The notes beneath the pieces were generated by a model, which did no database searches, was not told the origin of the DNA, and was given only the letters and a program-made list of their open reading frames with translations. 64,000 bases of DNA from Acidimicrobiaceae bacterium (GTDB lineage: Bacteria; Actinomycetota; Acidimicrobiia; Acidimicrobiales; Aldehydirespiratoraceae): positions 1 to 64,000 of the forward strand of contig VXYK01000004.1 in the NCBI GenBank assembly GCA_009845995.1, given 5' to 3'. How positions within the stretch are numbered: the first letter of the stretch is position 1; every line of letters begins with the position of its first letter. Positions 51,188 through 61,349 of the stretch are shown here, piece by piece. The position numbers were made by a program, and so were the translations under genes.

Positions 51188-52579
51188 TCAACCCGGGCCG
51201 ACCTCGGCGAGCTGCACGGCAGCGGCCAGCGTCGGTGCTCGCAAAATGGTCAGGCCTTCAGGGGGATCGCCGGTTGCGTGAGGAACAATGGCCCGGCGAA
51301 ACCCCATGCGTGAAGCCTCCGCGAGCCGACGATTGGTATGGCTGACATGACGAAGTTCGCCGCCCAGGCCGACTTCGCCAATGACCACCAGATCTTCAGC
51401 CAGCGGACGGTCGGTGAGCGAAGAAGCAACAGCCAAAGCCAACGCAGCATCAGCACCAGGGTCGATCACCTTTGCTCCTCCGACCGCAAGCGCGTACACC
51501 TCGGCGCTCGAAAACGGCAACCCGACCCGCCTCTCCAGCACGGCCAACAGCATTGCCAAGCGGCCATGGTCCACACCGGACGCGCTGCGCCTCGGTGTCG
51601 CCAACGAGGACGGGGCGACTAGTGCTTGCAACTCGACAAGCAGAGGGCGGTTCCCATCAACAGTCGGGACAACGGCTGATCCTGACACCTGAGCTACCCG
51701 GTCAGCCAAGAACAGCCCGCTCGGATCCTCAACCGGCGCCAACCCCGACCTGTCCATCTGCATCAGCCCGACTTCGCAAGTGGGTCCGAAGCGGTGCTTG
51801 GTGGCACGCAACAACCGAAGCTCATGATGACGTTCGCCTTCAAACTCAAGGACCGTGTCGACCACATGTTCGAGCACTCTCGGCCCGGCCAGAGTTCCCT
51901 CTTTGGTTACGTGGCCCACCAAGAAAAAGGCGATACCGCGACGCTTCGCCTCCTGCACCAGAACATGAGCGCATTCACGGACCTGTACAACCGAACCGGG
52001 AGCCGAAGTGTGCGCAGGACTCTGCAAGGTCTGTACCGAATCGATGATTACGAGATCGGGCTTGACCTCGTCAAGATGAGCTAGGACCTGGGGCAGAGAT
52101 GTTGCGGCCACCAGCCACAATTCCGATTGGGCCACACCGAGACGATCCGCTCGCATCCGTATCTGGCCGATCGACTCTTCACCCGATACATAGAGCGCAC
52201 GACGGTTCGCTCCCGTCGCCTGCGCTGCGAGTTGGAGCAGCAGAGTCGACTTTCCGATGCCAGGCTCACCACCAAGCAGGATCACCGACCCTGCAACCAG
52301 CCCGCCTCCAAGAACCCGGTCCAATTCCGCCAGACCAGTGGCTTGAACGGCCGCCGACTCATCGGTCACATCACTGATACGAAGCGCCACAGGCCCATCG
52401 AACGCACCCTCAGCCGCATGCCCGACCGAGGGAACCAAGGACAGAGAAGACGAGCAATCCCGTTGAACCAATTCCTCGCAAAGGGTGTTCCACTCGCCGC
52501 AGCTATCGCAGCGGCCCGTCCAGCACGGTGACGACGCGCCGCATGCTGAACAGCGATGAACAGTCCTCGTCCGAGCCAT
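51188..52579 (-). CDS. radA: DNA repair protein RadA (Sms)
   Basis: A 463-residue protein. The N-terminal zinc finger is CSACGASSPCWTGRCDSCG, the RecA-like core has Walker A LLGGEPGIGKSTLLLQLA, VVIDSVQTL and the RadA-specific KHRFG (KNRFG variant), and the C-terminal part is Lon-protease-like (YALAVGGAKVIDPGADAALALA). It processes recombination intermediates. ATG at 52579. Confidence 0.95.
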   Translation of the reverse strand: MARTRTVHRCSACGASSPCWTGRCDSCGEWNTLCEELVQRDCSSSLSLVPSVGHAAEGAFDGPVALRISDVTDESAAVQATGLAELDRVLGGGLVAGSVILLGGEPGIGKSTLLLQLAAQATGANRRALYVSGEESIGQIRMRADRLGVAQSELWLVAATSLPQVLAHLDEVKPDLVIIDSVQTLQSPAHTSAPGSVVQVRECAHVLVQEAKRRGIAFFLVGHVTKEGTLAGPRVLEHVVDTVLEFEGERHHELRLLRATKHRFGPTCEVGLMQMDRSGLAPVEDPSGLFLADRVAQVSGSAVVPTVDGNRPLLVELQALVAPSSLATPRRSASGVDHGRLAMLLAVLERRVGLPFSSAEVYALAVGGAKVIDPGADAALALAVASSLTDRPLAEDLVVIGEVGLGGELRHVSHTNRRLAEASRMGFRRAIVPHATGDPPEGLTILRAPTLAAAVQLAEVGPG

Positions 52580-52625
52580 AGGCGCACATTACGGAAGCCC
52601 TATGACAGTGGGTCCTGCTGCCGTT

Positions 52626-54116
52626 TCAGGCCCCGCGGTTCTTGAGCAGGTCCTCGAATCCAAGAATCACAGTGTGATCAGTGTCTGGGATCGGATCGTT
52701 GCCCGACAGGAACAGCCCGGTCGCCATGCCCAGCTCCTCGGCAACATCCAAGTTGCCGGGGATGTTGCTCAGATAGAAGCAGTCAAAGAGGTCGACGGAC
52801 ATGGTTCTCCGCGTCGCCTCGAAAAGCGCTGGTTCGGGCAGCGTAGACCCGACGTCACCGCTGACCATCCACGACGAAATCGAATCATCGAGCGCCGCCA
52901 TCCGACGCAACCGGTCACCCCAGGCGCGTGGCTGATTGCCGATCACCGCAACCGGGAGCTCGCTGTTCTTCATTCGATCCAGGAACGGATGCAGGCCCGG
53001 AAGCAGCCTGAATGACGACAGATATCTCGTCTCAAGCTGATCGGAGACCAAGCTCAGATCAACCTCGCTCCAGAACTCCGACGGAGACATACGCCCCAAC
53101 ACCAGCAAACGATGCAGGTCCCGGACACGCTGAGGATCAATATCGGGTTGTTCATCCAGAATCAGCGGCAGCAACGCCCCTTCGAGCGGATCCGTAGGAC
53201 GAACCAGCACTCCATGAACATCGAGCACCAACAGGCGCAACATTCGACGGCGGGGGCGACTCGCCTCCTGTGCCCTGGTGGCCGCACGATGCTGGCGACG
53301 CCGTATGTCCCGGCGCCGGCGACCCTTCGGTGTGCGCCACTTGGCCAACAAGAAGCGCACCAAGTAGGTACCGAGGAGCAGCACAAGGAGAACGCCCGCA
53401 GCCAGTGCGACCATGGTCCAAACCCGCACCAGGATGCTCTCCACGGCCGTATTCGCCTCGATCTCCACGGCGCGGTCGCCGTAGTTCATCGTCCAGATGA
53501 TGGTCTCGTCGACAATCTCACCGTTGGCCGAACGCGGTGCCTCCGGCAGCCTCACCGTCACTGTCAAACCGAGTACATCTTCGAAGTCGCCATCAAAGTC
53601 GTTTTCGATCGAGTCCGCGCTTCGCCCGAGGGGAGGGAGTCCCAGCGGGAAGACGTCGCCAAGTTGTTCGATGTCGAACGTCGGGTTGATCGAACCGCTG
53701 AGTTCGTAGTCGGTTTTCGCCGGCCCCAGTCCGATGATGTCGAAGCTGTGTTCCTTGATGAGAGTGAACCCCTCGAAGACCACGTCCTCACCGGCGATCT
53801 CGGCCAACACACCACCGAGAGCGTCTGAGGACGGAAAACGCTTCGCGATCGTCACAGTCAACGAACCAGCACCGTCAACTGTGCGGCCGTGCACTGTCCA
53901 TCCCGCTTCGCTGAGATCGTCCAGCTGCAACGCATTGGGAGCGTCGGGGATCAGAGAAACAGCTTCAGCGTCGGCGATCACCTCCACGGTCACCTCGCCA
54001 GAACCGTCTTCGTCAACCCTGATGTCGACCGTGGTATCGACGCGGCAGGCGCTCAGGAGCAGAAGAGCCACCGCCACAAGCGCACTCTTTATCCAAGCCA
54101 CGCGCAACCGCATCAT
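52626..54116 (-). CDS. Fusion: LppM-like lipoprotein domain, membrane helix and HAD-like cytoplasmic domain
   Basis: A 496-residue protein of two parts. Residues 1-24 are a lipoprotein signal (LLLLSAC) and 25-220 a beta-rich exported domain (VDTTVDIRVDEDGSGEVTVEV...) of the LppM type. A single membrane helix at about 232-252 is followed by a basic stretch and a HAD-like domain (about 290-495) that starts LLVLDVHGVLVRP. The first motif is DVHG: the nucleophile Asp is kept but the +2 Asp is His. Motif 2 (AVIGN) and motif 4 (LSNIPGNLD) are also changed, so phosphatase activity is doubtful. The two halves would face opposite sides of the membrane. The frame is continuous, with no sign of a sequencing join. 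Confidence 0.8.
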   Translation of the reverse strand: MMRLRVAWIKSALVAVALLLLSACRVDTTVDIRVDEDGSGEVTVEVIADAEAVSLIPDAPNALQLDDLSEAGWTVHGRTVDGAGSLTVTIAKRFPSSDALGGVLAEIAGEDVVFEGFTLIKEHSFDIIGLGPAKTDYELSGSINPTFDIEQLGDVFPLGLPPLGRSADSIENDFDGDFEDVLGLTVTVRLPEAPRSANGEIVDETIIWTMNYGDRAVEIEANTAVESILVRVWTMVALAAGVLLVLLLGTYLVRFLLAKWRTPKGRRRRDIRRRQHRAATRAQEASRPRRRMLRLLVLDVHGVLVRPTDPLEGALLPLILDEQPDIDPQRVRDLHRLLVLGRMSPSEFWSEVDLSLVSDQLETRYLSSFRLLPGLHPFLDRMKNSELPVAVIGNQPRAWGDRLRRMAALDDSISSWMVSGDVGSTLPEPALFEATRRTMSVDLFDCFYLSNIPGNLDVAEELGMATGLFLSGNDPIPDTDHTVILGFEDLLKNRGA

Positions 54117-54161
54117 CGTATGAACGCTAGACCGCTGAACACGTCACCGGGCGTTATCTGC

Positions 54162-54193
54162 CGCTCTAGTTCGCTGCGCTCCACACGCTCTAG
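54162..54193. repeat. Repeated CGCTCTAG near the clpC stop
   Basis: CGCTCTAG occurs at 54162-54169 and 54186-54193, 24 bp apart; the second copy contains the clpC stop codon (54192-54190). A GCTCTAGTTCGCTGCGCTC stretch here resembles the 57890 repeats. Confidence 0.5.
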
Positions 54194-56727
54194 AAGCTGT
54201 CAACCGCTTCAGCGAGCTCAGGTTCAGGAGGAGTGAAACCCTCGATGGATCGGAACACGATCATCAACTCGTCACTCGCGGAGGGATCGGCTTCGACATC
54301 GACGATGACAATTTCACCCGCCCGGAAATCCTTGTTCAGCAGCCTCTCCGACAACGGATCTTCCACTAGGCGTTGCAGTGCACGACGCAAGGGCCTCGCT
54401 CCCAGTGTCGGGTCGTAGCCCTCAGATGAGAGGTGGTCCTTGGCCGCGTCGGTCAACTCCAAGCCCATGCCCTGCCCGGCAAGTTGCTCGGCGGTGCGGG
54501 CCACCATGAGATCAACAATCTCACGGACTTCGGGCTGGCTCAGTTCATGGAAGACGATCACATCGTCGATGCGGTTCAGGAACTCAGGCCGGAAGTGCGC
54601 CTTGAGGGCATCGGTGACCTTCTCCTTCATACGCTCGTACGTGACAGCCTCATCGACTTTGGTGAAGCCGAGGTTCGCTTTGCGTAGATCTTGGGTGCCC
54701 AGATTGGAGGTCATGATCAGCACCGTGTTGCGGAAATCCACGGTACGACCCTGACTGTCGGTGAGACGACCCTCTTCAAGGATCTGCAGCAGAGTGTTGA
54801 AGACATCCGGATGGGCCTTTTCGACCTCGTCGAACAACACCACCGAGAAAGGCTTGCGGCGCACCTGCTCGGTGAGCTGACCGCCTTCGTCGTAGCCGAT
54901 GAAGCCGGGCGGGGAGCCGATCAGACGGCTGACCGTGTGCTTGTCCATGTACTCCGACATGTCCAGGCTGATCAACGCGCTCTCATCGCCGAACAGGAAC
55001 TCGGCGAGAGTCTTTGCCAATTCGGTCTTCCCGACACCGGACGGACCCAAGAAAACAAACGAACCGCTCGGCCGCTTCGGATCCTTCAAACCAGCTCGCG
55101 TACGGCGAATCGCCTGGGACACCGCGTGAACCGAGCTTTGTTGACCGACGACCCGCTTATGGAGTTCGTCCTCCATGCGCAGCAGTTTTTGGGTCTCTTC
55201 CTCAGTGAGTTTGTAGACGGGGATACCGGTCCACAGCGACAGCACCTCGGCGATGGCTTCTTCGTCGACTTCGTCGAAGAGGTCGACTCCGGATGCCTTC
55301 GCTTCGCCTTCCAACGAATCGCGACGGGCGAGCAGCTCTTTTTCCCGGTCTCGTAGACGACCTGCTTCTTCGAACTGCTGAGACTCGACCGCGAACTTCT
55401 TTTGTTGGACGACCTCGGAGATCTCGGCTTCGAGTTCTTTGTGCTCTGGAGGGGTCGACATCCGCTTGATGCGCAACCGCGAACCGGCCTCGTCGATCAG
55501 ATCGATCGCTTTGTCAGGCAGGAAGCGATCCGAAATGTAACGGTCTGCCAGGTTGGCGGCTGCCACGACAGCCTGATCGGTGATGGTCACGCGGTGATGC
55601 GTTTCGTAACGATCACGCAGCCCTTTCAAGATCTCGATGGTGTGGGGGATGGTGGGCTCATCGACCACGACCCTCTGAAAGCGCCGCTCGAGGGCTGCGT
55701 CCTTCTCGAAGTACTTGCGGTACTCGTCGAGGGTGGTGGCGCCGATGGTTTGGAGTTCGCCCCGAGCCAACATGGGTTTGAGTATCGATGCAGCGTCAAT
55801 CGCGCCTTCGGCCGCACCCGCACCGACAAGGGTGTGGATCTCGTCGACGAAGAGAATGATGTCACCGCGGGTCCTGATCTCTTTGAGCACCTTCTTCAGG
55901 CGTTCCTCGAAATCACCGCGATAGCGCGACCCGGCGACCAATGCTCCCAGGTCGAGCGTGTACAGCTGCTTCTCGTGGAGGGTTTCGGGGACGTTGTCGT
56001 TGGCGATCGCCTGTGCGAGCCCTTCGACGATGGCGGTCTTGCCGACGCCGGGTTCTCCGACCAGCACCGGGTTGTTCTTGGTGCGGCGACTGAGGACTTG
56101 CATCACCCTTTCGGTTTCGCGGGCGCGTCCGATCACTGGATCAAGACTCTTGTCTCGCGCCAACTGGGTGAGGTTGCGTCCGAACTGGTCGAGGACCAGC
56201 GATCCAGATGCGCTATCGCCGCCTGAACCGCCTGTCACCGCACCCGCTCTCTCACGAGAGGATCCCGACGACTGTTCTCCCGCGGGTCCGCCGTAACCGG
56301 AAAGGAGCTTGATGACCTGCTGGCGTACGCGACTGAGGTCGGCCCCCAGCTTGACGAGGACTTGCGCGGCCACACCTTCGCCTTCACGGATCAATCCCAA
56401 AAGAATGTGCTCGGTGCCGATGTAGTTGTGGCCGAGTTGCAGCGCTTCACGGAGGCTGAGTTCGAGAACCTTTTTGGCCCGAGGAGTGAAAGGAATGTGG
56501 CCGCTCGGGGACGATCCACCCTGGCCGATGATCTCCTGCACCTGGTTGCGGACAGCTTCAAGACTGATGCCCAACGACTCGAGTGCTTTAGCCGCGACTC
56601 CCTCGCCCTCATGGATGAGTCCCAAAAGGATGTGTTCAGTACCGATGTAATTGTGGTTGAGCAGGCGCGCTTCTTCCTGAGCGAGTACCACCACACGTCG
56701 AGCCCTGTCGGTAAACCGCTCGAACAT
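54190..56727 (-). CDS. clpC: AAA+ unfoldase ClpC
   Basis: An 845-residue Hsp100 protein, the normal length for ClpC1. It has the double Clp-N repeat ([21 protein letters not shown] and the [19 protein letters not shown] copy), NBD1 Walker A ([14 protein letters not shown]), the UVR/coiled-coil middle domain ([17 protein letters not shown]), NBD2 Walker A ([12 protein letters not shown]) and the end [15 protein letters not shown]. It feeds substrates to ClpP. ATG at 56727 with AGGAAGG upstream. Confidence 0.96.
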   Translation of the reverse strand: MFERFTDRARRVVVLAQEEARLLNHNYIGTEHILLGLIHEGEGVAAKALESLGISLEAVRNQVQEIIGQGGSSPSGHIPFTPRAKKVLELSLREALQLGHNYIGTEHILLGLIREGEGVAAQVLVKLGADLSRVRQQVIKLLSGYGGPAGEQSSGSSRERAGAVTGGSGGDSASGSLVLDQFGRNLTQLARDKSLDPVIGRARETERVMQVLSRRTKNNPVLVGEPGVGKTAIVEGLAQAIANDNVPETLHEKQLYTLDLGALVAGSRYRGDFEERLKKVLKEIRTRGDIILFVDEIHTLVGAGAAEGAIDAASILKPMLARGELQTIGATTLDEYRKYFEKDAALERRFQRVVVDEPTIPHTIEILKGLRDRYETHHRVTITDQAVVAAANLADRYISDRFLPDKAIDLIDEAGSRLRIKRMSTPPEHKELEAEISEVVQQKKFAVESQQFEEAGRLRDREKELLARRDSLEGEAKASGVDLFDEVDEEAIAEVLSLWTGIPVYKLTEEETQKLLRMEDELHKRVVGQQSSVHAVSQAIRRTRAGLKDPKRPSGSFVFLGPSGVGKTELAKTLAEFLFGDESALISLDMSEYMDKHTVSRLIGSPPGFIGYDEGGQLTEQVRRKPFSVVLFDEVEKAHPDVFNTLLQILEEGRLTDSQGRTVDFRNTVLIMTSNLGTQDLRKANLGFTKVDEAVTYERMKEKVTDALKAHFRPEFLNRIDDVIVFHELSQPEVREIVDLMVARTAEQLAGQGMGLELTDAAKDHLSSEGYDPTLGARPLRRALQRLVEDPLSERLLNKDFRAGEIVIVDVEADPSASDELMIVFRSIEGFTPPEPELAEAVDSF

Positions 56728-56855
56728 CGGGTTTTCCTTCCTAAATATCGGGCTTTACAAATCTAAGTGTATAGGCAGGCTTGTCGGTAAGACCATCGAA
56801 TGCACAACGACCCCGATTAGCGCCTAGGAGGAGATTGGGCAAGTAACCTCTGAGC

Positions 56856-57845
56856 GTGGCTGCGACTCCGCTTTCTCTGGTCCCCTCGATGCAGGACGAT
56901 CTGCTTCGCGTGGAGACCGAACTGTTGCGGGTCGTTTCCGCCGAGGACGACTTTCTGACTGATGTCGCAAGCCACCTCATCAATGCTGGCGGGAAGCGAG
57001 TCAGGCCCGGCTTTTGCATCGCCGCCGCGGCGGTTCACGATGACGACAGCTCGGCAGCTTCGATCGACGTGATCCGCGGTGGTTGTGCGGTGGAGTTGGT
57101 GCATATCGGTTCGCTGTACCACGACGATGTGATGGACGGAGCGACTACTCGCCGTGGTGTCAAGAGCATCAACGCAGAGTGGGGAAATCTGCGAGCGATC
57201 CTCGCCGGCGACTATCTGCTCGGCCGTGCCTCGGAGTTGGCAGCCGCACTTGGCACCGAAGTAGCCGGGTTGCTGGCCACCACCATTACCGAACTCTGTA
57301 CCGGCCAGATTCTCGAGTTGGAGTCCACCTACAACGCGGATCGCACGTTCGAGGCGTACCAACGGTCGATTTCGGGCAAGACGTCGTCTTTGTTGGCGAC
57401 TGCTTGTCGAATCGGCGCAATCGTCGCTGATGTCCCCCGCCCGACGATCGACGCACTCACCGAGTTCGGACGCGCCTACGGAATGGCCTTTCAGATCGTC
57501 GACGACATTCTGGACATCATCGCCACCGACGAGCAGCTCGGTAAACCCTCGGGCAACGACCTTCTCGAAGGGATCTACACACTGCCTGTGATCTATTCAC
57601 TGCAGGATCCCGCTGTCGCCGGTGAGCTTCGCTCGCTGCTCCGACACGACATCACCATCGAGCAACGAGACCGGGCCCGCGAGCTGACACGCAGGGGCGG
57701 AGGGGTTGAGCTCGCTGTCAACATGGCAGAGACCTGGGCGAGCAAAGCCGACGCCGCTCTCTTCGACCTTCCCGACACGACAGGCGCCAAAGCCCTGCGG
57801 GCGGCCGGACACCACCTGATGGAACGCCTCAACGCCGTCCGCTAG
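56856..57845 (+). CDS. Polyprenyl diphosphate synthase
   Basis: A 329-residue trans-prenyltransferase. The first Asp-rich motif is HDDVMDGATTRRG, the second is IVDDILDIIA, and GGKRVRPGF is the diphosphate-binding loop. Large residues before the first motif suggest a long-chain product (such as octaprenyl or similar), but product length cannot be fixed. It uses isoprenoid units from the MEP pathway (ispD, ispF). The start is GTG at 56856. The last 15 codons and the stop are duplicated 149 bp downstream. Confidence 0.93.
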   Translation: MAATPLSLVPSMQDDLLRVETELLRVVSAEDDFLTDVASHLINAGGKRVRPGFCIAAAAVHDDDSSAASIDVIRGGCAVELVHIGSLYHDDVMDGATTRRGVKSINAEWGNLRAILAGDYLLGRASELAAALGTEVAGLLATTITELCTGQILELESTYNADRTFEAYQRSISGKTSSLLATACRIGAIVADVPRPTIDALTEFGRAYGMAFQIVDDILDIIATDEQLGKPSGNDLLEGIYTLPVIYSLQDPAVAGELRSLLRHDITIEQRDRARELTRRGGGVELAVNMAETWASKADAALFDLPDTTGAKALRAAGHHLMERLNAVR

Positions 57846-57846
57846 C
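57797..57846 (+). repeat. 50-bp direct repeat, copy 1 (gene end)
   Basis: The last 16 codons of the polyprenyl synthase, including the stop at 57843-57845, are repeated at 57946-57995 without mismatch. Confidence 0.95.
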
Positions 57847-57889
57847 CGCCCGTTGGCCCAGCGACCCGCCCGCGGCCTAAGCGGCCGGT

Positions 57890-57937
57890 GAGCGCAGCGA
57901 ACAAGAGCGGGAGGCGGAGCGCAGCGAACAAGAGCGG
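57890..57937 (+). repeat. 27-bp-period tandem repeat
   Basis: GAGCGCAGCGAACAAGAGCGG occurs at 57890-57910 and 57917-57937, 27 bp apart, in the spacer between the two 50-bp repeats. The complement resembles stretches near 49710 and 54160. Confidence 0.9.
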
Positions 57938-57945
57938 AAAGCAAA

Positions 57946-57995
57946 GCGGGCGGCCGGACACCACCTGATGGAACGCCTCAACGCCGTCCGCTAGC
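57946..57995 (+). repeat. 50-bp direct repeat, copy 2 (non-coding)
   Basis: An exact copy of 57797-57846 that lies after the gene and carries a second stop codon. Confidence 0.95.
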
Positions 57996-58015
57996 GCACC
58001 AAGGCCGTTCGATCG

Positions 58016-58810
58016 CTAGCGGGTGTTGCGTTGGTGGACGATCCTCAGGCCGTGAAGCGTGAGGAAGGGCTCGACGTTCTCTATCGTCCGGGCCACTGGC
58101 GCAATCAGGTGGGCAAGACCACCGGTGGCGACCACGTTTATCTCACCCATCTCATCAGCAAAGCGATCAACCATGCCGTCGATCATGGCAGCGAAGCCGT
58201 ACACGGTTCCGGACTGAATGGACTCGACCGTTGACTTGCCGATCACGCTGCGCGGCTCAACGAGTTCGACCGCGCGCAGCGCCGCAGCTCTGCCGAACAG
58301 CGCATCAAGGCTGATTTCGATCCCTGGGGCGATCGCCCCGCCGAGAAATTCACCGAACTCGGAGATGACATCAAAATTGTTGCCGGTCCCGAAATCAACC
58401 ACGATCGTGGGTCCACCGTAAAGATCGAAAGCCCCGATGGCATTGGCGATTCGGTCGGCGCCGACCTCTTTGGGGTTGTCATAGAGGATCGGGATTCCTG
58501 TCTTTATGCCTGGTTCTATAACGATGGGATCGAACGGCAGGTAGCGACCAACCATTTCACGCAGAACTGCGAGAATCCGCGGGACGCCGGAACAAATCGC
58601 CGTGCCGGTGAGATCTCGTTCGAGATCAACCCCTGAAGTGTTGAGCAACGAACGGATCAGTACTGAGTACTCATCGGACGTTCTCTCCGCATCAGTTGAC
58701 AGTCGCCAGTGATCCACCAAGCCGACTGCGGCACCCTCACCGGAATCACTGTCGAGATCGTAGAGGCCCAGAACACTCTGGGTATTTCCGACGTCAATCG
58801 TTAGAAGCAC
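58016..58810 (-). CDS. coaX: Type III pantothenate kinase
   Basis: A 264-residue kinase. The phosphate-binding motif is LLTIDVGNTQSVLGL, VGADRIANAIGAF and VVDFGTGNNFDVIS are the central motifs, GGAIAPGIEISLDALF the family-specific block, and VVATGGLAHLI the adenosine loop. CoaX makes 4'-phosphopantothenate. The start is GTG at 58810. It is on the same strand as panC, and in mycobacteria the two are neighbours. Confidence 0.94.
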   Translation of the reverse strand: MLLTIDVGNTQSVLGLYDLDSDSGEGAAVGLVDHWRLSTDAERTSDEYSVLIRSLLNTSGVDLERDLTGTAICSGVPRILAVLREMVGRYLPFDPIVIEPGIKTGIPILYDNPKEVGADRIANAIGAFDLYGGPTIVVDFGTGNNFDVISEFGEFLGGAIAPGIEISLDALFGRAAALRAVELVEPRSVIGKSTVESIQSGTVYGFAAMIDGMVDRFADEMGEINVVATGGLAHLIAPVARTIENVEPFLTLHGLRIVHQRNTR

Positions 58811-58874
58811 ACAACAACGCTATCCGCGACCCCGGTCCTGTTCCTATGGACAGCGCCCCTACGGGCAGCGCCGA

Positions 58875-59720
58875 TCAGATCTCGGTGCCGTCGTTGTCGA
58901 TGAGCCGCGCCTTTCCCAAACGAGCGGCCACGAGAAGTCGAACCTCACCGTGCAGAGGACCGTCGCTGACGAGTGAATCGGCTTGCACCGCGGCCGCATA
59001 ATCGAGCGATGCAAGGCTGGCTGTGTTCACGACGGCTGCCATCGTCGCCTCCACAACCGCCGAATCAGTCTCCCCGTTGGCGATCGCATCCAGTCCAGCG
59101 TCAAGGGAAGCGCGCAGAACCGGGGCCTGGACCCTCTCTTGGGGGCTGAGGTAGACGTTGCGACTCGACATCGCCAACCCGTCAGGTTCCCTAACCGTCG
59201 GACACGCCACCACGTCCACCGGCATGCTCAGATCGCTGACCATGCGTCTGACCACGCAAACCTGCTGCCAGTCCTTCGCTCCGAAATAGGCGCGGCACTG
59301 CCCGACGATCGAAAACAATTTGGCAACGACGGTCGCCACGCCTGCGAAATGGTGAGGACGCGCCACGCCCTCCAGAGGGGCCGCGACCGATGGCACCTTG
59401 ACGACGGTGTCGATCGGGCTGGGGTACATCTCCTCAACGGAGGGAACGAACAGATAGTCGACTCCAAGGCCTGAGCACCCGGCGCTGTCAGCCGCAAGAT
59501 CTCGGGGGTAGGAATCGAGGTCTTCGCCTTCGGCGAACTGCAACGGGTTCACGAAAATCGAGACGACCGTCACCGGATTGTGGGCCACGGCAGTCGCCAC
59601 CAGCGACAGGTGACCGGCGTGCAAGTACCCCATCGTCGGCACAAAACCGATCCCGCGGCCGGTCCGACGCTCGGAGTCGAGCCTCTCTCTCAGGTCAGGA
59701 ATTGTGGTGATTGTTTCCAT
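58875..59720 (-). CDS. panC: Pantothenate synthetase
   Basis: A 281-residue ligase that joins pantoate and beta-alanine with ATP. VPTMGYLHAGHLSLV has the HIGH-type loop, SIFVNPLQFAEGEDLDSYPR is the pantoate block, and FGAKDWQQVCVVRRMV and LAMSSRNVYLS are further signature blocks. The ATG at 59720 is used; the frame is open 12 codons upstream. It should function with coaX. Confidence 0.95.
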   Translation of the reverse strand: METITTIPDLRERLDSERRTGRGIGFVPTMGYLHAGHLSLVATAVAHNPVTVVSIFVNPLQFAEGEDLDSYPRDLAADSAGCSGLGVDYLFVPSVEEMYPSPIDTVVKVPSVAAPLEGVARPHHFAGVATVVAKLFSIVGQCRAYFGAKDWQQVCVVRRMVSDLSMPVDVVACPTVREPDGLAMSSRNVYLSPQERVQAPVLRASLDAGLDAIANGETDSAVVEATMAAVVNTASLASLDYAAAVQADSLVSDGPLHGEVRLLVAARLGKARLIDNDGTEI

Positions 59721-59760
59721 TGGACGTGCTTTGATCAAAAAGCAGCCTAAACGCAAGCAC

Positions 59761-60594
59761 TCAACCCACGGTCATCAGGGTGGTACCTGTCAGGACTGCG
59801 GTGATGCCGACGATCTGCCACCAGCGGAGTCGGTCCTCGTCGAACAGCACCGCCAACGCGATGGTGACAACCGGGTACAGCGATCCGGCCACCGCTACCT
59901 CTCCGACGGGACCTCTCTGCAGTCCCGCAATCAACGCAGCTATTCCCCCACCGCCCATCACACCTCCGACGAAGCCGGCGAGTAGAAGTGAGCGCGGCAG
60001 TATCTGAGGTATTCTCATCGCCCTTGTAGCCACCAGCATTAGCACGGTAGCCACCATTCTCTGGCTGACAGCCGGCCACATGCCGCTTTCAAGGCTGGTC
60101 CAAGCCAGCAGCACTGCCGCAACTGCGAACGAGGTTCCGGCCAATACGGCGTAGGCGATACCGGCACGAAGGCGACCGCCGAGATCGGGGACGATAACCG
60201 CAGCCAACAGGCCGATGACCGCACAGGCGATTCCCAAAGCGACGATGCGGGACGGCCGTTCGCCGGTTGCGAGTCCGTATCCCAGAGGCCCCAATGCTGT
60301 GAACGCGGCCACGATCGGCGAGGCGATAGCTGCCGACGATATGGCCATGCTGTGCCACATCGCCGAGAGGGCAAGAGCCATCAGCGCACCCGATGCAGCC
60401 CCCAGCACAAGAGCCTCATAACCGATCGCGCTCGGTACGAAGAACAGCAGCACAGCGGTGATCGCGAGCCCTCCGATGAAGGCCGTTCCCACCGAGGTCA
60501 TGGCCTGGGAACGTCGAGTGCAATACCGGCCGAAGTAGTCCGAAACGCCGATCAACCCCGACGCTAGAGCTCCCAGTAGCACCGGCATAGGCAC
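59761..60594 (-). CDS. EamA-type membrane transporter
   Basis: A 277-residue protein with ten predicted helices in two repeated halves (the second starting AGIAYAVLAGTSFAVAAVLLAW). This is the EamA/DMT architecture of small-metabolite exporters. Its start is GTG at 60594 (an ATG at 60588 is also possible). Its location between the folate genes and panC suggests, but does not show, a role in their metabolites. Confidence 0.85.
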   Translation of the reverse strand: MPMPVLLGALASGLIGVSDYFGRYCTRRSQAMTSVGTAFIGGLAITAVLLFFVPSAIGYEALVLGAASGALMALALSAMWHSMAISSAAIASPIVAAFTALGPLGYGLATGERPSRIVALGIACAVIGLLAAVIVPDLGGRLRAGIAYAVLAGTSFAVAAVLLAWTSLESGMWPAVSQRMVATVLMLVATRAMRIPQILPRSLLLAGFVGGVMGGGGIAALIAGLQRGPVGEVAVAGSLYPVVTIALAVLFDEDRLRWWQIVGITAVLTGTTLMTVG

Positions 60595-60641
60595 GCACGC
60601 TAGCGGGCCAAGTTGCGCGCCGTTACCCCCCGACCGTCGGG

Positions 60642-61349
60642 TCAGCTTTCGGCTAGGCGCTTTGCCTCGTTGACGAGCGTCTCGTAGACGGCGCGTTCGT
60701 CGGGGGGCAGGGCTTTGAGATGGCGAGCGATCGTTGCTTCGTCGCCGCGTGCTGCTGGACCCGTGAGTGCTGCCGCGGGGCCCAAACGCCGGACGTTGTC
60801 AACAGTGTCTCGGGCAAGATCGAGCATCACCTCAAGCGGTACGCCTGCGAGGTCGGCCACCCGTTCTGCTTGACCCAACAAAGCGACCAGATGGTTGGAC
60901 GAAATCACCGCCGCCGCGTGGTACAGCGGGCGTGCACTGTCGGTGATGGCGAATGAGCGCCCACCCAGTGCAGTGACCAGCGAGTCGACTTCAGCGTCAC
61001 CGGCCACCGCGAACCAAGCACCGCGCAGCCGCTCAGTTCCCAGGTCTGCCGACGGCAGGGACACCAGAGGATGCATCGCTGCGCAGCGTGGGTGGCCCTT
61101 GAGAGCGTCAAGGCCCAAAGCACCAGACAGGTGAAGAACCAGAGTCGTCGGCGTCGGACGAACCGACTCGGCCACAGACGCGATTTCGTCGTCCGGAGTA
61201 GCGATCACCAGCACATCGGTGCCCACCGAAGCGGTGCCGAGGTCATTGTCGCGACCCAGGTAACCCAATACTTCCCAGCCCACCGACGCGAGCGCGTTGC
61301 CCAACGACTTACCGGCACGCCCACCACCGATGATACGGACCTTCTTCAT
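60642..61349 (-). CDS. DUF2520-type Rossmann oxidoreductase
   Basis: A 235-residue protein. The N-terminal dinucleotide motif is RIIGGGRAGKSLGNAL (GxGxxG), DVLVIATPDDEI is the second strand, and the C-terminal half is helical with AAVISSNHLVALLGQAE, the DUF2520 domain. Homologues near panC in actinobacteria are candidates for a ketopantoate reductase role. It overlaps folK by 4 nt (ATGA). The activity is not established. Confidence 0.83.
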   Translation of the reverse strand: MKKVRIIGGGRAGKSLGNALASVGWEVLGYLGRDNDLGTASVGTDVLVIATPDDEIASVAESVRPTPTTLVLHLSGALGLDALKGHPRCAAMHPLVSLPSADLGTERLRGAWFAVAGDAEVDSLVTALGGRSFAITDSARPLYHAAAVISSNHLVALLGQAERVADLAGVPLEVMLDLARDTVDNVRRLGPAAALTGPAARGDEATIARHLKALPPDERAVYETLVNEAKRLAES

